In this document: positions 1 through 8,383 of the stretch, one piece after another
Position numbering within the stretch: the stretch's first letter is position 1
Layout: each line of letters opens with the position of its first letter
DNA from: Burkholderiales bacterium
GTDB lineage: Bacteria; Pseudomonadota; Gammaproteobacteria; Burkholderiales; Burkholderiaceae_C
DNA length: 64,000 nucleotides
Reading direction: 5' to 3'
Assembly: GCA_016195825.1 (NCBI GenBank)
Contig: JACPYV010000099.1
Location: 1 to 64,000, forward strand
Made by a program: the position numbers and the translations under genes
The notes under the pieces: model-generated
The model's database searches: none
What the model was told of the DNA's origin: nothing
Seen by the model: only the letters and a program-made list of their open reading frames with translations

Positions 1-768
1 AACGCATGAGGCACTCCATGTCAAAAAGCCGCGGATGCTATCGGCCCTCCATCGAGTTGCAGGCCGCAGACCATCTGCGCCGTGAACAATCTCTCGGCAT
101 CTCGCAAGGGCCGGCCTGCACGACGGCGCGGCGGCGCCCGATGCCACCCGCCAGGCTCGTCGGCGGATGATGACGACGTGTCCGCAGCGTGCGTCACCGC
201 ATGTCCCACCTCACTTCTGCCAGCAGGCTGGCCTCAGAGGCCCGGACGCCCTTTCCCGGCGCCAGCGCCGAGGACGAGCAGGCCGTTGATGTCAGCCTGC
301 TCGACCTGTTCGCCCGCCACGAAATGCTCGAGACCTGCTTCTGGATGTAGGGCCCGCAGCGTGAGCACCCTTGACCGATGTGGACCCATTGGCTGGGCGC
401 CGTCAACCGCAATGGCACCGACATCAAGCATCGCGTGGCACTGAAGATCTTTGGCCGCTCGCGAGTGTGCGGCAATGCGCCTTTGCCCTGGAGTGTGGCC
501 GGCGTGATATCGACTGCGTGAAAACGCTCAGTGACGATGACGCCGTGGATCTCGGCAAGCTGCAGCCTGACGGCCGTGAAGCCCCGGCGCTGGTTGCCTT
601 CAAGCGGGACGGCGATCGGGCCCGCTGGTTCCGGGCCCGCGAGATGCCCAAGGCCATGGCAGCCCCTGGCCAGGACTCGCGCGCCGCGCCGGCCATCGCG
701 GTGCTTTGGTCCATCCTGGACCCGACACCCAAGGAACGGGGCACGCACTGGTGCCCCAAGCTGCACGA
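1..768. other. Unassigned segment, possible decayed gene
   Basis: No gene can be supported here. Plus-strand open stretches succeed one another in different phases: about 200-349 (49 codons from an ATG without a clear ribosome site), 379-522, and 371-772 in another phase. Such a staircase is what a coding sequence broken by several frameshifts leaves behind. The last stretch ends in a TAG just before the stop of the next, opposite-strand gene. I recognise no family in any of the translations, so this may equally be non-coding. Confidence 0.3.
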
Positions 769-1044
769 CTAGAGTTCGGCCGTGACCGGGTCGATGATGC
801 GGCGCACCTGCGCGACCTGGTCGGCCGGGAAGCCGCCCAGGCGTGCGTGCTCACGCACCTTAGCCTCGTCGGGTGCGTTGTAGACGCAGTAGATCTTGTC
901 GTCAGTCACATAGCTGTGGACCCACTGGATGCTTGGACCCAGGTCGCGCAGCACGCCGCAAGACGTGGCGGAGATGGCCTGCAGCTGCTCGGGGCTGAGC
1001 TGGCCGGCGCCGGGGATGTTTCTTTCGATGACGAACTTGGGCAT
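769..1044 (-). CDS. DUF4242 domain protein (small ferredoxin-fold-like)
   Basis: The 91-residue product is a complete single-domain DUF4242 protein. The N-terminal MPKFVIER strand, the central WVHSYVTDDKIYCVY segment and the C-terminal VRRIIDP end are typical of the family. Members are small cytoplasmic alpha/beta proteins, some annotated as nickel-binding; the biochemical role is not established. The ATG is preceded by AAAGGA at suitable spacing. The gene is divergent from the large regulator beginning at 1157, with only 112 bases between the two starts. Shared control by that regulator is therefore likely, as an inference from position. Confidence 0.85.
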   Translation of the reverse strand: MPKFVIERNIPGAGQLSPEQLQAISATSCGVLRDLGPSIQWVHSYVTDDKIYCVYNAPDEAKVREHARLGGFPADQVAQVRRIIDPVTAEL

Positions 1045-1138
1045 GACGCATCCTTTGAAGAAAGCCCGTCGGGGATCGACCGGCCTGGCGTCATGCTCTT
1101 TTCTTGGGGGGGGCTGCGTCCTTTAGCCGGTTTGAAAT

Positions 1139-1153
1139 CTCGATAAATTCGAG
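1139..1153. promoter_or_regulatory. Palindrome over the regulator promoter
   Basis: CTCGA-TAAAT-TCGAG is a perfect 5-bp-arm inverted repeat ending four bases before the GTG start of the regulator gene. Its A/T-rich centre resembles a -10 element. It lies between two divergent starts and is a plausible autoregulatory site, but no binding evidence exists. Confidence 0.35.
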
Positions 1154-1156
1154 CCC

Positions 1157-3625
1157 GTGCCCACCACCCACTACCGCTTCGGCGAATTCAAGCTGCTGCC
1201 CATCGAGCGACTGCTGTTCCGCCGCGGCAGCGAGGTGGCGCTGACGGCACGTGCCTTCGCGCTGCTGGTGGCCTTCGTCGAGCGCGCGGGGCAGTTGGTG
1301 GCCAAGGACGACCTGCTCAAGCGCGTCTGGGCAGGCGTGGTCGTCGAGGAGAACAACCTGGCCGTGCAGGTGGGCACACTGCGCAAGCTGCTGGGTTCCG
1401 AAGCCATCACGACCATCCCCGGCTTTGGCTACCGATTTGCGCTACCGGTCCTGGACGTGGCTGACGGCAGCACGGCTGAGCTGACGCTGGCTGGCCGCGG
1501 CAACCTGCCCCAGCGCCTGCCCGCACTGATCGGCCGCGAAGTCGAGCTGGCCGAGGCCGCCACGTTGCTGAGCAACCACCCGGCCGTCACGCTATGCGGC
1601 GGCCCGGGCGTCGGCAAAACACGCTTGGCCCAGGCGCTGGCGCTGCGCCTGCGCGAGGACTTTGCCGACGGCGCCTGGTGGGTCGACCTGACGCTGCTGC
1701 GCGACTTGGAGCCCGTTTCTGCCGCCGTCGCACGCGTGCTGGGCCTGCAGGACGCACACGGTGAAAGTGAGTCGCTGGCGATGCTGGTGTCCCGCCTGGC
1801 ACCGTTGTCGCTGCTGCTGGTGCTGGACAACGCCGAACACTGCGCCGCCGACGTCGCCGAGCTCGTCGCTGCGCTGGTGCGGGACACCAAGCGCGTCAGC
1901 CTGCTGGTCACCAGCCAGGTGCCGCTGCATGCGCAAGGCGAGCGCGTGCACCGCCTGGAGCCGCTGCCGCTGGCCGATGCCTTGCGCCTGCTGGCCGCGC
2001 GGTCCGGGGATATGGGTCATGAAAAGGCGGACAAGGCCGCCGAGATCTGCGAGGCGCTGGACTGCAACCCGCTGGCCATCGAGCTGGCCGCGGCGCGGCT
2101 GGACGCGCTGGGCGTGGACGGCCTGGCCGCGCGGCTGCACCAGCGGCTGACGCTGCTGGCACCGGGTGACGCGCGCCGGGCGTCGCGGCAAAACGCGCTG
2201 ACCTCGGCGCTGAGCTGGTCGCACGAGCTGCTGGCCGAGCGTGAACGCCGCGTGCTGCGTCGCCTGGCCGTCTTCCCTGGCAGCTTTTCGTTGGAGGGTG
2301 CTGCGCTGGTACTGGCTGACGCGGAGCTGCCGGCAGCCGACGCCGTGGCTGCCGTACTGACGCTGGTGGAGCGCTCGCTGGTCAGCGTGGACCGAGGTGA
2401 GCAGCAGCGGCGCTTCCGACTTCTGGAAACCATGCGCCTGTTCGCGCTGGACAAACTCGCCGAAGCGGGTGAAACCGCCCTCGCCCAGGCGCGCCACGGG
2501 GCTGGCCTGGGCTGGCTGCTCGACGACGCCTACGAAGAATCCTGGCGACTGCCTCACTCGGCTTGGAATGCCCGCTACGAGCCTGAGTTGCCGGGCCTGT
2601 GGGCAGCGCTGGCTTGGGGACAGGCCCATGATCTGGCCAGCGCAGCGGCGCTGTTCGGCGCCAGCGCGCCGCTCTGGATGCCACGCGCGCCGCAAGCGCG
2701 GCCGCATGCGCTGGCGCTGGCAGCCCGCCTGTCGGACGAAGCCACGGCAGCTGCCATCCCGGCACCGGTGATCGCGCGCTTCTGGTGGGCCTGCGCGCGC
2801 TGCCACAGTGTCATCCACCCGGGGCTGGCGCGCGAGGCCGCCGGGCGCGCTTCCCAGCTCTACCGAGCGCTGGGCGACCAACGTGGCGAATACCTGGCCC
2901 TGGTGGAACTGGCCTTCAACTGGCGTGTTGACGGGCCCGAGGCGCGCGCGACGCTGGCGGCGGCGCGCCGGCTTGAAAGCCCAGGCTGGCCTGCCGCGGT
3001 TCTGGAGCGCGGGATGACGACGGAGGCCGTGCTGCACCTGACTTCGGGTCGGCACGAGGAGGCAAGGCGCTGCTACCGCGAAGCACTGGAGATCTGTGAG
3101 CGCGGCGGCTTCGTCGCTGGCGTGGTGCGCGCCCGGCTGAACCTGGCCGACCAGGCGCGTGCCGCCGGCGAACTGGCGCTGGCCGTGCAACTGGGCGAGG
3201 CGCTGCTGGCCAACCCGGGCGATGCCGGCGATCTGGTCTGCCTGGCCACGGTGATAGGTAACCTGATCGGTGCACTCATCGCCCATGGACGCCTAGACCG
3301 CGCCCGCGAGGTGGCGCTGGACTGCCCGCGGCGTTTGGGCTGGCTGAACCTGGAAGATCAGCTGTGGGTGTCGCTGGATGCGCTGGCCCTGCTGCACCTT
3401 CATGCCGGTCGTGCGGCGATGGCCGCACGCCTGGCCGGTGTGGCAGACCGCGAGTTCGAGGCCCATGGCCAGACGCAGCGCCAGCCCAACGAGGCCGCAG
3501 ACCGCGCCAAGCTGGCCGCAGGCCTGGCGGCACACCTGAGCTCCCGCGATGTCGATCGCCTGGAACAGGAGGGCCGACGCATGAGCCTGCCCGATGCGAT
3601 GCGCGCCGCCTTCGAGCTGGCGTGA
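1157..3625 (+). CDS. Winged-helix transcriptional regulator with ATPase and TPR-like repeats
   Basis: The 822-residue protein begins with an OmpR/PhoB-type winged-helix DNA-binding domain (about residues 5-97, ending in the ITTIPGFGYRF signature). A STAND/NACHT-like ATPase follows, with Walker A GGPGVGKT at about 148-155 and a Walker B-like LLLVLDN near 220. The C-terminal half is alanine-rich and helical, resembling TPR repeats. Such regulators integrate ligand or protein signals through the repeat region. The start is GTG, chosen because the winged-helix domain begins at once; an upstream extension would enter the divergent promoter. It faces the DUF4242 gene. The target and inducer are unknown. 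Confidence 0.85.
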   Translation: MPTTHYRFGEFKLLPIERLLFRRGSEVALTARAFALLVAFVERAGQLVAKDDLLKRVWAGVVVEENNLAVQVGTLRKLLGSEAITTIPGFGYRFALPVLDVADGSTAELTLAGRGNLPQRLPALIGREVELAEAATLLSNHPAVTLCGGPGVGKTRLAQALALRLREDFADGAWWVDLTLLRDLEPVSAAVARVLGLQDAHGESESLAMLVSRLAPLSLLLVLDNAEHCAADVAELVAALVRDTKRVSLLVTSQVPLHAQGERVHRLEPLPLADALRLLAARSGDMGHEKADKAAEICEALDCNPLAIELAAARLDALGVDGLAARLHQRLTLLAPGDARRASRQNALTSALSWSHELLAERERRVLRRLAVFPGSFSLEGAALVLADAELPAADAVAAVLTLVERSLVSVDRGEQQRRFRLLETMRLFALDKLAEAGETALAQARHGAGLGWLLDDAYEESWRLPHSAWNARYEPELPGLWAALAWGQAHDLASAAALFGASAPLWMPRAPQARPHALALAARLSDEATAAAIPAPVIARFWWACARCHSVIHPGLAREAAGRASQLYRALGDQRGEYLALVELAFNWRVDGPEARATLAAARRLESPGWPAAVLERGMTTEAVLHLTSGRHEEARRCYREALEICERGGFVAGVVRARLNLADQARAAGELALAVQLGEALLANPGDAGDLVCLATVIGNLIGALIAHGRLDRAREVALDCPRRLGWLNLEDQLWVSLDALALLHLHAGRAAMAARLAGVADREFEAHGQTQRQPNEAADRAKLAAGLAAHLSSRDVDRLEQEGRRMSLPDAMRAAFELA

Positions 3626-3626
3626 T

Positions 3627-4559
3627 TCAGACCGCAGCGAAGAGGCGCCGGGCCAGCTCGTCCGCCGAGTTCTCGGTGCGCAGTTCGGCATAGGCGGCGT
3701 CGGCCTCGGGGTAGGCGCGCTTCAGGTAGTGCAGCCACTGCTTGAGGCGCCCGCCCTGGTGCCTGGCAGCGACCGTGGCCCTCACCTGGTTGAAGAAGAC
3801 TTGCATCAGTGGCAGCAGCTCGCGCCAGGGCACGGGCTCGACGCGCTGGCCCGCCACGCGCAGCGCCAGGCCAGGGTCGGCCACCATGCCGCGGCCCAGC
3901 ATCAGGTGTTCGCAGCCGCTGCGCTCGCGAGCCAGCGCGGCGTGCTCCACAGTCCAGATCTCGCCGTTGGCGATGAGGGTGATGGGCACGGCCTCACGCA
4001 CCGCAGCGATGCGCTCCCAGTAGGCCGGCGGCTTGTAGCCATCGGCCTTGGTACGTGCGTGCACGACGATCTCCTGCGCGCCGGCTGCGTGGATGGCGCG
4101 CGCCACGTCCAGCGTGCGGCTGTCATCCATGTATCCCAGGCGCATCTTGGCGGACACCATCACGTCGGCAGGCACTGCGCGCCGCACGGCGGCGACGATC
4201 TCGTGGATCAGCTCGGGCTCGTCCAGCAGCACCGCGCCGCCGCGGTGGCGGTTCACGCACTTGGCCGGGCAACCGAAGTTCAGGTCTATGCCTTCCGGCC
4301 TGAGCTCCGCCAGACGCCCGGCGTTCTCGGCCAGGCAGTTCACATCCGAGCCCAGCAGCTGCGGATGCACCGGTACACCGGCGGCGGTGCGGCCGCCGTT
4401 CCTCAGCTCGGGCACGATGCGCGTGAAGACACGGGCGGGCAGCAACTGGTCGGTCACGCGGATGAACTCAGACACGCAGCGGTCCACGCCACCGACGCGC
4501 GTCAACACGTCGCGCAAGATGTGGTCCAGCAATCCCTCCATGGGAGCCAGGAGGATCAT
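3627..4559 (-). CDS. dusC: tRNA-dihydrouridine(16) synthase DusC
   Basis: This FMN enzyme reduces uridine 16 of tRNA to dihydrouridine. The 310 residues match the normal DusC length. APMEG near residue 5 is the FMN-binding start, and NFGCPAK places the catalytic cysteine at residue 97. KMRLGY and the HARTK segment are also conserved. The C-terminal helical tRNA-binding part is intact. Its ATG overlaps the stop of the upstream metalloprotease gene by four bases, so the two are probably translated in a coupled way. The 3' end is convergent with the large regulator gene, with a one-base gap. Confidence 0.95.
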   Translation of the reverse strand: MILLAPMEGLLDHILRDVLTRVGGVDRCVSEFIRVTDQLLPARVFTRIVPELRNGGRTAAGVPVHPQLLGSDVNCLAENAGRLAELRPEGIDLNFGCPAKCVNRHRGGAVLLDEPELIHEIVAAVRRAVPADVMVSAKMRLGYMDDSRTLDVARAIHAAGAQEIVVHARTKADGYKPPAYWERIAAVREAVPITLIANGEIWTVEHAALARERSGCEHLMLGRGMVADPGLALRVAGQRVEPVPWRELLPLMQVFFNQVRATVAARHQGGRLKQWLHYLKRAYPEADAAYAELRTENSADELARRLFAAV

Positions 4560-5089
4560 TTCGATTCCTCTTGAAGCATCAGATAAAGCCGCAGGTCGAA
4601 CTCCAGCTGGAAGTAGTCCGGCTCCATGTGCTGGCAGAGCTTGTAAAAGGGCTTGTTGTGCTCCAGCTCGCGCAGGTGCGCCAGCTCATGCACGACGATC
4701 ATGCGCAGCAGCGCGGCCGGCGCCTCCTTGAACAGCGTGGCAACACGGATCTCGCGGCGCATCTTCAGCTTGTTGCCCTGGACCTGCGTGCGACGCGTGT
4801 GCGTGCCCAGGGCATGCTGCAGCACGCGCAGCTTGGCGTCGTAGCCAACGAAGTTCAGCGGCTCGGCGTTGCGCAGGTAGCGGGCCTTCAGCGCCTGCAC
4901 GTAGTCGAACAATGCGCCATCGCTGCGCACTTCGTGGCGCTCGGGCAGGCGGCGGGCCAGGTGGTCGGCCAGGCGGCCGTCCAGGCGCAGCTGCTCGGCC
5001 TGGGTGATCAGTTCGGGCGGATAGCCAGCGAGGTAGCGGGCGGCCACGGCTGGCGTTGCAGCGGTGCTGGCAAGATGGGGCGATGTCAT
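4556..5089 (-). CDS. YgjP-like metallopeptidase domain protein (M48 family)
   Basis: The 177-residue protein carries HELAH at residues 134-138 and a downstream histidine at 144, the zinc-ligand pattern of YgjP/DUF45 metallopeptidases. The C-terminal region with HMEPDYFQLEFDLR is also family-like. The substrate of this family is unknown. The gene ends inside the start of dusC (ATGA overlap), making a two-gene unit. Its own ATG overlaps the divergent ferredoxin start (ATG at 5083), so the first three codons are shared antisense. A downstream start would leave a shorter N terminus but keep the domain. Confidence 0.85.
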   Translation of the reverse strand: MTSPHLASTAATPAVAARYLAGYPPELITQAEQLRLDGRLADHLARRLPERHEVRSDGALFDYVQALKARYLRNAEPLNFVGYDAKLRVLQHALGTHTRRTQVQGNKLKMRREIRVATLFKEAPAALLRMIVVHELAHLRELEHNKPFYKLCQHMEPDYFQLEFDLRLYLMLQEESK

Positions 5090-5361
5090 CGGAAACGTTC
5101 AAGGTGCGGCTGGAGCCGCAAGACGCCATTTTCGACTGTGCGCCGGACCAGCCCGTGCTGCTCGCCGCGCTGGCAGCCGGCATCGCCTTGCCTTGGTCCT
5201 GCCGCAATGGCACCTGCCGGACCTGCATCGCGCAACTGGTGAGCGGCAGCATCGTGCACCGCATCCCGTGGCCCGGCCTGTCCGCTGAAGAAAAGGCCGC
5301 AGGGCTGATCCTGCCTTGCGTGGCCGAGCCGCGCAGCGACGTGACGCTGCGGCAGCCCTGA
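5083..5361 (+). CDS. 2Fe-2S ferredoxin
   Basis: The product is a 92-residue plant/mammal-type [2Fe-2S] ferredoxin. The cluster ligands are Cys40, Cys45 and Cys48 in the order C-x4-C-x2-C, with a distal Cys79 in LILPCV. It would act as a small cytoplasmic one-electron carrier; the partner reductase and acceptor are not encoded nearby. The ATG at 5083 was preferred over one 27 bases upstream because family members begin a few residues before the first beta strand. That start overlaps the divergent metallopeptidase start by seven bases. The gene is convergent with the serine hydrolase gene. Confidence 0.9.
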   Translation: MSSETFKVRLEPQDAIFDCAPDQPVLLAALAAGIALPWSCRNGTCRTCIAQLVSGSIVHRIPWPGLSAEEKAAGLILPCVAEPRSDVTLRQP

Positions 5362-5372
5362 ATCTCACCGCT

Positions 5373-7040
5373 TCACCTGCGCGGCATCACCAGCGTCTGG
5401 CCGCCCTGGGTCAGCGTGACCGACCCGGCCTTGCCGTCCTCGGCGCTGAAGTCGAGCTGGGCGCCGACCTGCGGCACATGGGCCTGGCGCGGCGTGCTGG
5501 CCAGCAGCTCGAACGACGGCTGGCCCGGCGCCTGGCCCAGCAGGCGGCCCTTGTCGTCGATGAAGACCTTGATCGAGAACTGCGGCGAGCTGTAGTCGCC
5601 CACCAGCGCCTGCATTTGCGCCGAGCTCAGGCTGATGAACGCGCGCTCGGGCGGCAGCTCGCCGCTGAGCACCCACCGTTCGCCGTCGCTCTCGCCGTTG
5701 TTGAACACGCGCAGCGCCACCACCTTGCCATCGGCGCCCCGCTCGAGCTGCAGCTCGCTCAGGGAATCCGGGAAGGCAAAGCGGTCCTGCCCCAGCGGCA
5801 TCAGCTTGGTCACGCCTCCACCGGTGCGCTGGCTCTGCAGCACGCCATCCTTGAACCTCAGCGTGCGGGTCTGCTTGCCGTCGCGGGCGAACAGCCCCTC
5901 GGCGCTCTTGAGCTGCTCGGGCGGCACGGCCACGGCCTTGTGCTCGGCAAACGGAGCGCCGATGGCGAAAGCCGCCAGCTTGCGAGCGACCAGGTCCATG
6001 TTCAAACCCGGACCATCGCTGTTGCGCAGAATGACGACGGTGGTCTGGCTGGCGGGCAGGTAGTTCAGCGTCGACACGAAGCCATGGATACCGCCGTTGT
6101 GCGTGAGCAAGACCTGGTCGCGCAACTTGGCGGCGGCGATGCCGAAGCCGTAGTTGGACGCCTTGGCGGGGCCTTCCGGCGTGGTCATGCGCTCGTAGCT
6201 GGCCTTGCTGATGAGCTTGCCGCCATGCAGCGCCTGATTCCAGCGCCACAGTCCCTCCGTGTTGCTGATCAGCGCGCCAGCGGCATGCGGCTGCGTCATG
6301 CTCAGCAGGCCGGCCGGCGCGACTTGGCCGGCACCGTTCAGCGTGTAGCCGCGGGCCATGCCCTTGAAGAGCTGGTCGCCGGCCTCGAACTGCACGCTGG
6401 TGATCTGAGCGGGCTTGAGCAGCGCCTCGTCCAGCGCCTGGTACCAGCGCTTGCCCGAGATGGCCTCGACGACGGCACCGACCAGCACGTAGCCGGAGTT
6501 GTTGTAGGCCCACTTCTCGCCGGGCGGAAAATCCGCGGGCAGATCCTTGAACTCCTGGATGAGCTCGGCCGTGCCAAGGTCACGCCGCACTGGGTTGCCC
6601 ATGTAGCCGGGGATGCCGGTGTAGCTCTTCACACCCGAGGTGTGGTTGAGCAGTTGCAGCAGCGTGATGTTGGCGCCGTTGGGATAGTCGGGCAGGAACC
6701 TGGACAGCGGGTCATCGAACTTCGCCTTGCCCTCGTCGATCTGCCTCAGCAGCGTCGCAGCGGCGAACTGCTTGGTGACCGAACCGATGCGAAGCAGGTT
6801 GTCGGGTTGCATCGGTACGCCCAACTCGACGCTGGCCATGCCGCGAGCACCCTTGAAGAGCAGCCGGTCGCCACGGGCGACGAGCACGGTGATGCCCGGG
6901 CCGTCGCGGGCGATCTTCTGCTGGTCCAGCAGTTGGTCGGCATAGGCGGACATTGCGGCAGGCGTGACGGGCTGGCCGGCCTGGGCCGTGCCGATCAGCA
7001 GGGCCAGCAGGACGGCGGTCGGGATCTGGGAGTGGCGCAT
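5373..7040 (-). CDS. Secreted serine hydrolase, beta-lactamase/PBP4* family
   Basis: The protein has a signal peptide (hydrophobic core about residues 8-20, cleavage near AQA). A class-C-beta-lactamase-like domain follows, with the nucleophile motif SVTK at 87-90 and the second motif YNN at about 179. The C-terminal third, beyond about residue 390, is a separate beta-rich domain, as in many esterase/peptidase members. With 555 residues it is a long family member. The start at 7040 was chosen because it opens directly on the signal peptide; 31 further in-frame codons upstream lack such sequence. The likely role is periplasmic ester or peptide hydrolysis; antibiotic resistance is not implied. 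Confidence 0.88.
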   Translation of the reverse strand: MRHSQIPTAVLLALLIGTAQAGQPVTPAAMSAYADQLLDQQKIARDGPGITVLVARGDRLLFKGARGMASVELGVPMQPDNLLRIGSVTKQFAAATLLRQIDEGKAKFDDPLSRFLPDYPNGANITLLQLLNHTSGVKSYTGIPGYMGNPVRRDLGTAELIQEFKDLPADFPPGEKWAYNNSGYVLVGAVVEAISGKRWYQALDEALLKPAQITSVQFEAGDQLFKGMARGYTLNGAGQVAPAGLLSMTQPHAAGALISNTEGLWRWNQALHGGKLISKASYERMTTPEGPAKASNYGFGIAAAKLRDQVLLTHNGGIHGFVSTLNYLPASQTTVVILRNSDGPGLNMDLVARKLAAFAIGAPFAEHKAVAVPPEQLKSAEGLFARDGKQTRTLRFKDGVLQSQRTGGGVTKLMPLGQDRFAFPDSLSELQLERGADGKVVALRVFNNGESDGERWVLSGELPPERAFISLSSAQMQALVGDYSSPQFSIKVFIDDKGRLLGQAPGQPSFELLASTPRQAHVPQVGAQLDFSAEDGKAGSVTLTQGGQTLVMPRR

Positions 7041-7145
7041 GGATGCAGTGACGGGGTTGGGACGGCGCAGAGCATCGCGGCCGGCGCGTGCCGGCACAAG
7101 TGCGTCTGCGACAGACTGCAGGACGGCGAGCATGGGCCGCGCCTG

Positions 7146-7168
7146 TCATCCACAGTGTCTGTGGACAA
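7146..7168. promoter_or_regulatory. Inverted pair of DnaA-box-like sequences
   Basis: TCATCCACA (7146-7154) and the reverse-strand form of TTGTCCACA (7160-7168) face each other around a CCACAG-TGT-CTGTGG palindrome. Each differs by one base from the DnaA consensus TTATCCACA. The pair lies between the divergent serine hydrolase and acyltransferase genes. It could be a DnaA-responsive operator or just a palindromic regulator site. Confidence 0.35.
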
Positions 7169-7230
7169 CCCCGTGAACAGCCTGCGGGCATAAGCGGCAA
7201 GTGGTTGGCACATCAAGGCTTTTCTTGCGT

Positions 7231-7247
7231 TGCCTCAGATTGAGGCA
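7231..7247. promoter_or_regulatory. 17-bp palindrome before the acyltransferase gene
   Basis: TGCCTCA-GAT-TGAGGCA is a perfect inverted repeat with 7-bp arms, ending 28 bases before the acyltransferase ATG. The position suits an operator at the promoter or leader. No regulator for it can be named. Confidence 0.35.
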
Positions 7248-7274
7248 GGCCGCGGCGGCGGGACAATCGCGGGC

Positions 7275-7865
7275 ATGCATCGCACCATCTTCACGACGCC
7301 TGGCGTCAGTACCTTGTTGCGTGGTGTCTCACTCGTCTGGCTGAAGCTGGCCGGCTGGACCGTGCAGGGCGAACTGCCCGCCGAAGCCCGCAAGAGCGTC
7401 TTCATCGCCGCGCCGCACACCAGCAACTGGGACCTGCCCTACACCTTGTTCGCCGCCTTCGCGCTGCGCCTGACGCCTTACTGGATGGGCAAGACATCCA
7501 TCTTCAGGTTCCCGTTTGGCGGGCTGATGCGCTGGTTGGGCGGCATCGCGGTGGATCGCAGCAAGTCCAACAACCTGGTCGCCGCGTCGGCCGAGGCGCT
7601 GCAGAACGCCGACGGCCCGGTACAGCTCATCGTGCCACCCGAGGGCACGCGCAGCAAGACCATCTACTGGAAGACCGGCTTCTACTGGATTGCGGTCACC
7701 GCAGAGCTGCCCATCGTGATGGCCTACATGGACTACCCGCGCAAACTGGTGGGCCTGGGGCCGCTGTTCAGGCCCAGCGGCGATGTCGAGGCCGACATGA
7801 CCGAGATCAAGCGCTACTACGCCCAGTACAAGGGCAAGAACTCAGACCAGTTCACGCACGAATGA
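7275..7865 (+). CDS. 1-acyl-sn-glycerol-3-phosphate acyltransferase-like protein
   Basis: This PlsC-family acyltransferase of 196 residues carries the catalytic HxxxxD box (H48-T-S-N-W-D53) and the PEGTRS glycerol-phosphate-binding box near residue 122. It would transfer an acyl chain to a lysophosphatidate-like acceptor at the inner membrane face. The N terminus has one hydrophobic stretch. It is shorter than canonical PlsC and of the kind often annotated only as acyltransferase. The ATG at 7275 avoids an upstream glycine-rich extension. The stop overlaps the next ATG (ATGA), so the VF530-type gene is co-translated. Confidence 0.88.
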   Translation: MHRTIFTTPGVSTLLRGVSLVWLKLAGWTVQGELPAEARKSVFIAAPHTSNWDLPYTLFAAFALRLTPYWMGKTSIFRFPFGGLMRWLGGIAVDRSKSNNLVAASAEALQNADGPVQLIVPPEGTRSKTIYWKTGFYWIAVTAELPIVMAYMDYPRKLVGLGPLFRPSGDVEADMTEIKRYYAQYKGKNSDQFTHE

Positions 7866-8110
7866 ACACGACCACGTCCAAAGATCCACTCCACGGCCTC
7901 ACCCTGGAGGCCATCGTGACCGCGCTGGTCGAACATTTCGGCTGGCCCGAGCTGGGCCAGCGCATCGCCATCAAATGCTTCCAGGTCGACCCCAGCGTGT
8001 CGTCCAGCCTGAAGTTTTTGCGCAAGACGCCTTGGGCGCGCGCCAAGGTCGAGAGCCTGTACCTGTTCATGCGGCGCGAGCAGGCCCGCGCCACCAGGCC
8101 GTCGGCTTAG
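7862..8110 (+). CDS. VF530 family (DUF2132) DNA-binding protein
   Basis: The 82-residue product follows the VF530 pattern throughout: NPLHG-like start, [36 protein letters not shown] and a basic C terminus. Family members fold as small helical DNA-binding proteins of unknown regulon. Its ATG lies within the acyltransferase stop. Its TAG shares bases with the minE stop on the opposite strand, so the two genes are packed tail to tail with no terminator between them. Confidence 0.9.
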   Translation: MNTTTSKDPLHGLTLEAIVTALVEHFGWPELGQRIAIKCFQVDPSVSSSLKFLRKTPWARAKVESLYLFMRREQARATRPSA

Positions 8111-8370
8111 CGGCCGCCCGGCTCCGGAAGCTCGATCTTCACTTCCAAGACCTCAAGGTCGCCCTGGCGCTCCATGTGGACCTTGATGTCGTCGGGGTTG
8201 ATCGACACGTACTTGCTGATGACGGCCACCAGCTCGCGCTGCAGCTGCGGCAGATAGTCCGGGCTGGAGCTGCGCCCATTGCGCTCGTGCGCCAGGATGA
8301 GTTGCAGCCGCTCCTTGGCGACGCTGGCCGAGCTCTTCTTTTCGCCGAGGAAGAAGTTCAGGAATCCCAT
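8107..8370 (-). CDS. minE: Cell division topological specificity factor MinE
   Basis: MinE drives pole-to-pole MinD oscillation so that the division inhibitor is lowest at mid-cell. The 87 residues include the MGFLNFFLG membrane-targeting N terminus, the anti-MinCD helix ([13 protein letters not shown]) and the C-terminal beta dimerisation domain. It is last in a minC-minD-minE operon, 13 bases after minD. The size and all landmarks are normal. Confidence 0.97.
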   Translation of the reverse strand: MGFLNFFLGEKKSSASVAKERLQLILAHERNGRSSSPDYLPQLQRELVAVISKYVSINPDDIKVHMERQGDLEVLEVKIELPEPGGR

Positions 8371-8383
8371 CGCATGGCTCCCT

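Noticed and set aside
1592-3286. A 564-codon open frame on the minus strand
   Set aside because: It is antisense to the winged-helix/ATPase regulator and low in sequence complexity.
5316-7193. A 625-codon open frame on the plus strand
   Set aside because: It is antisense to the serine hydrolase, whose signal peptide and catalytic motifs are clear.
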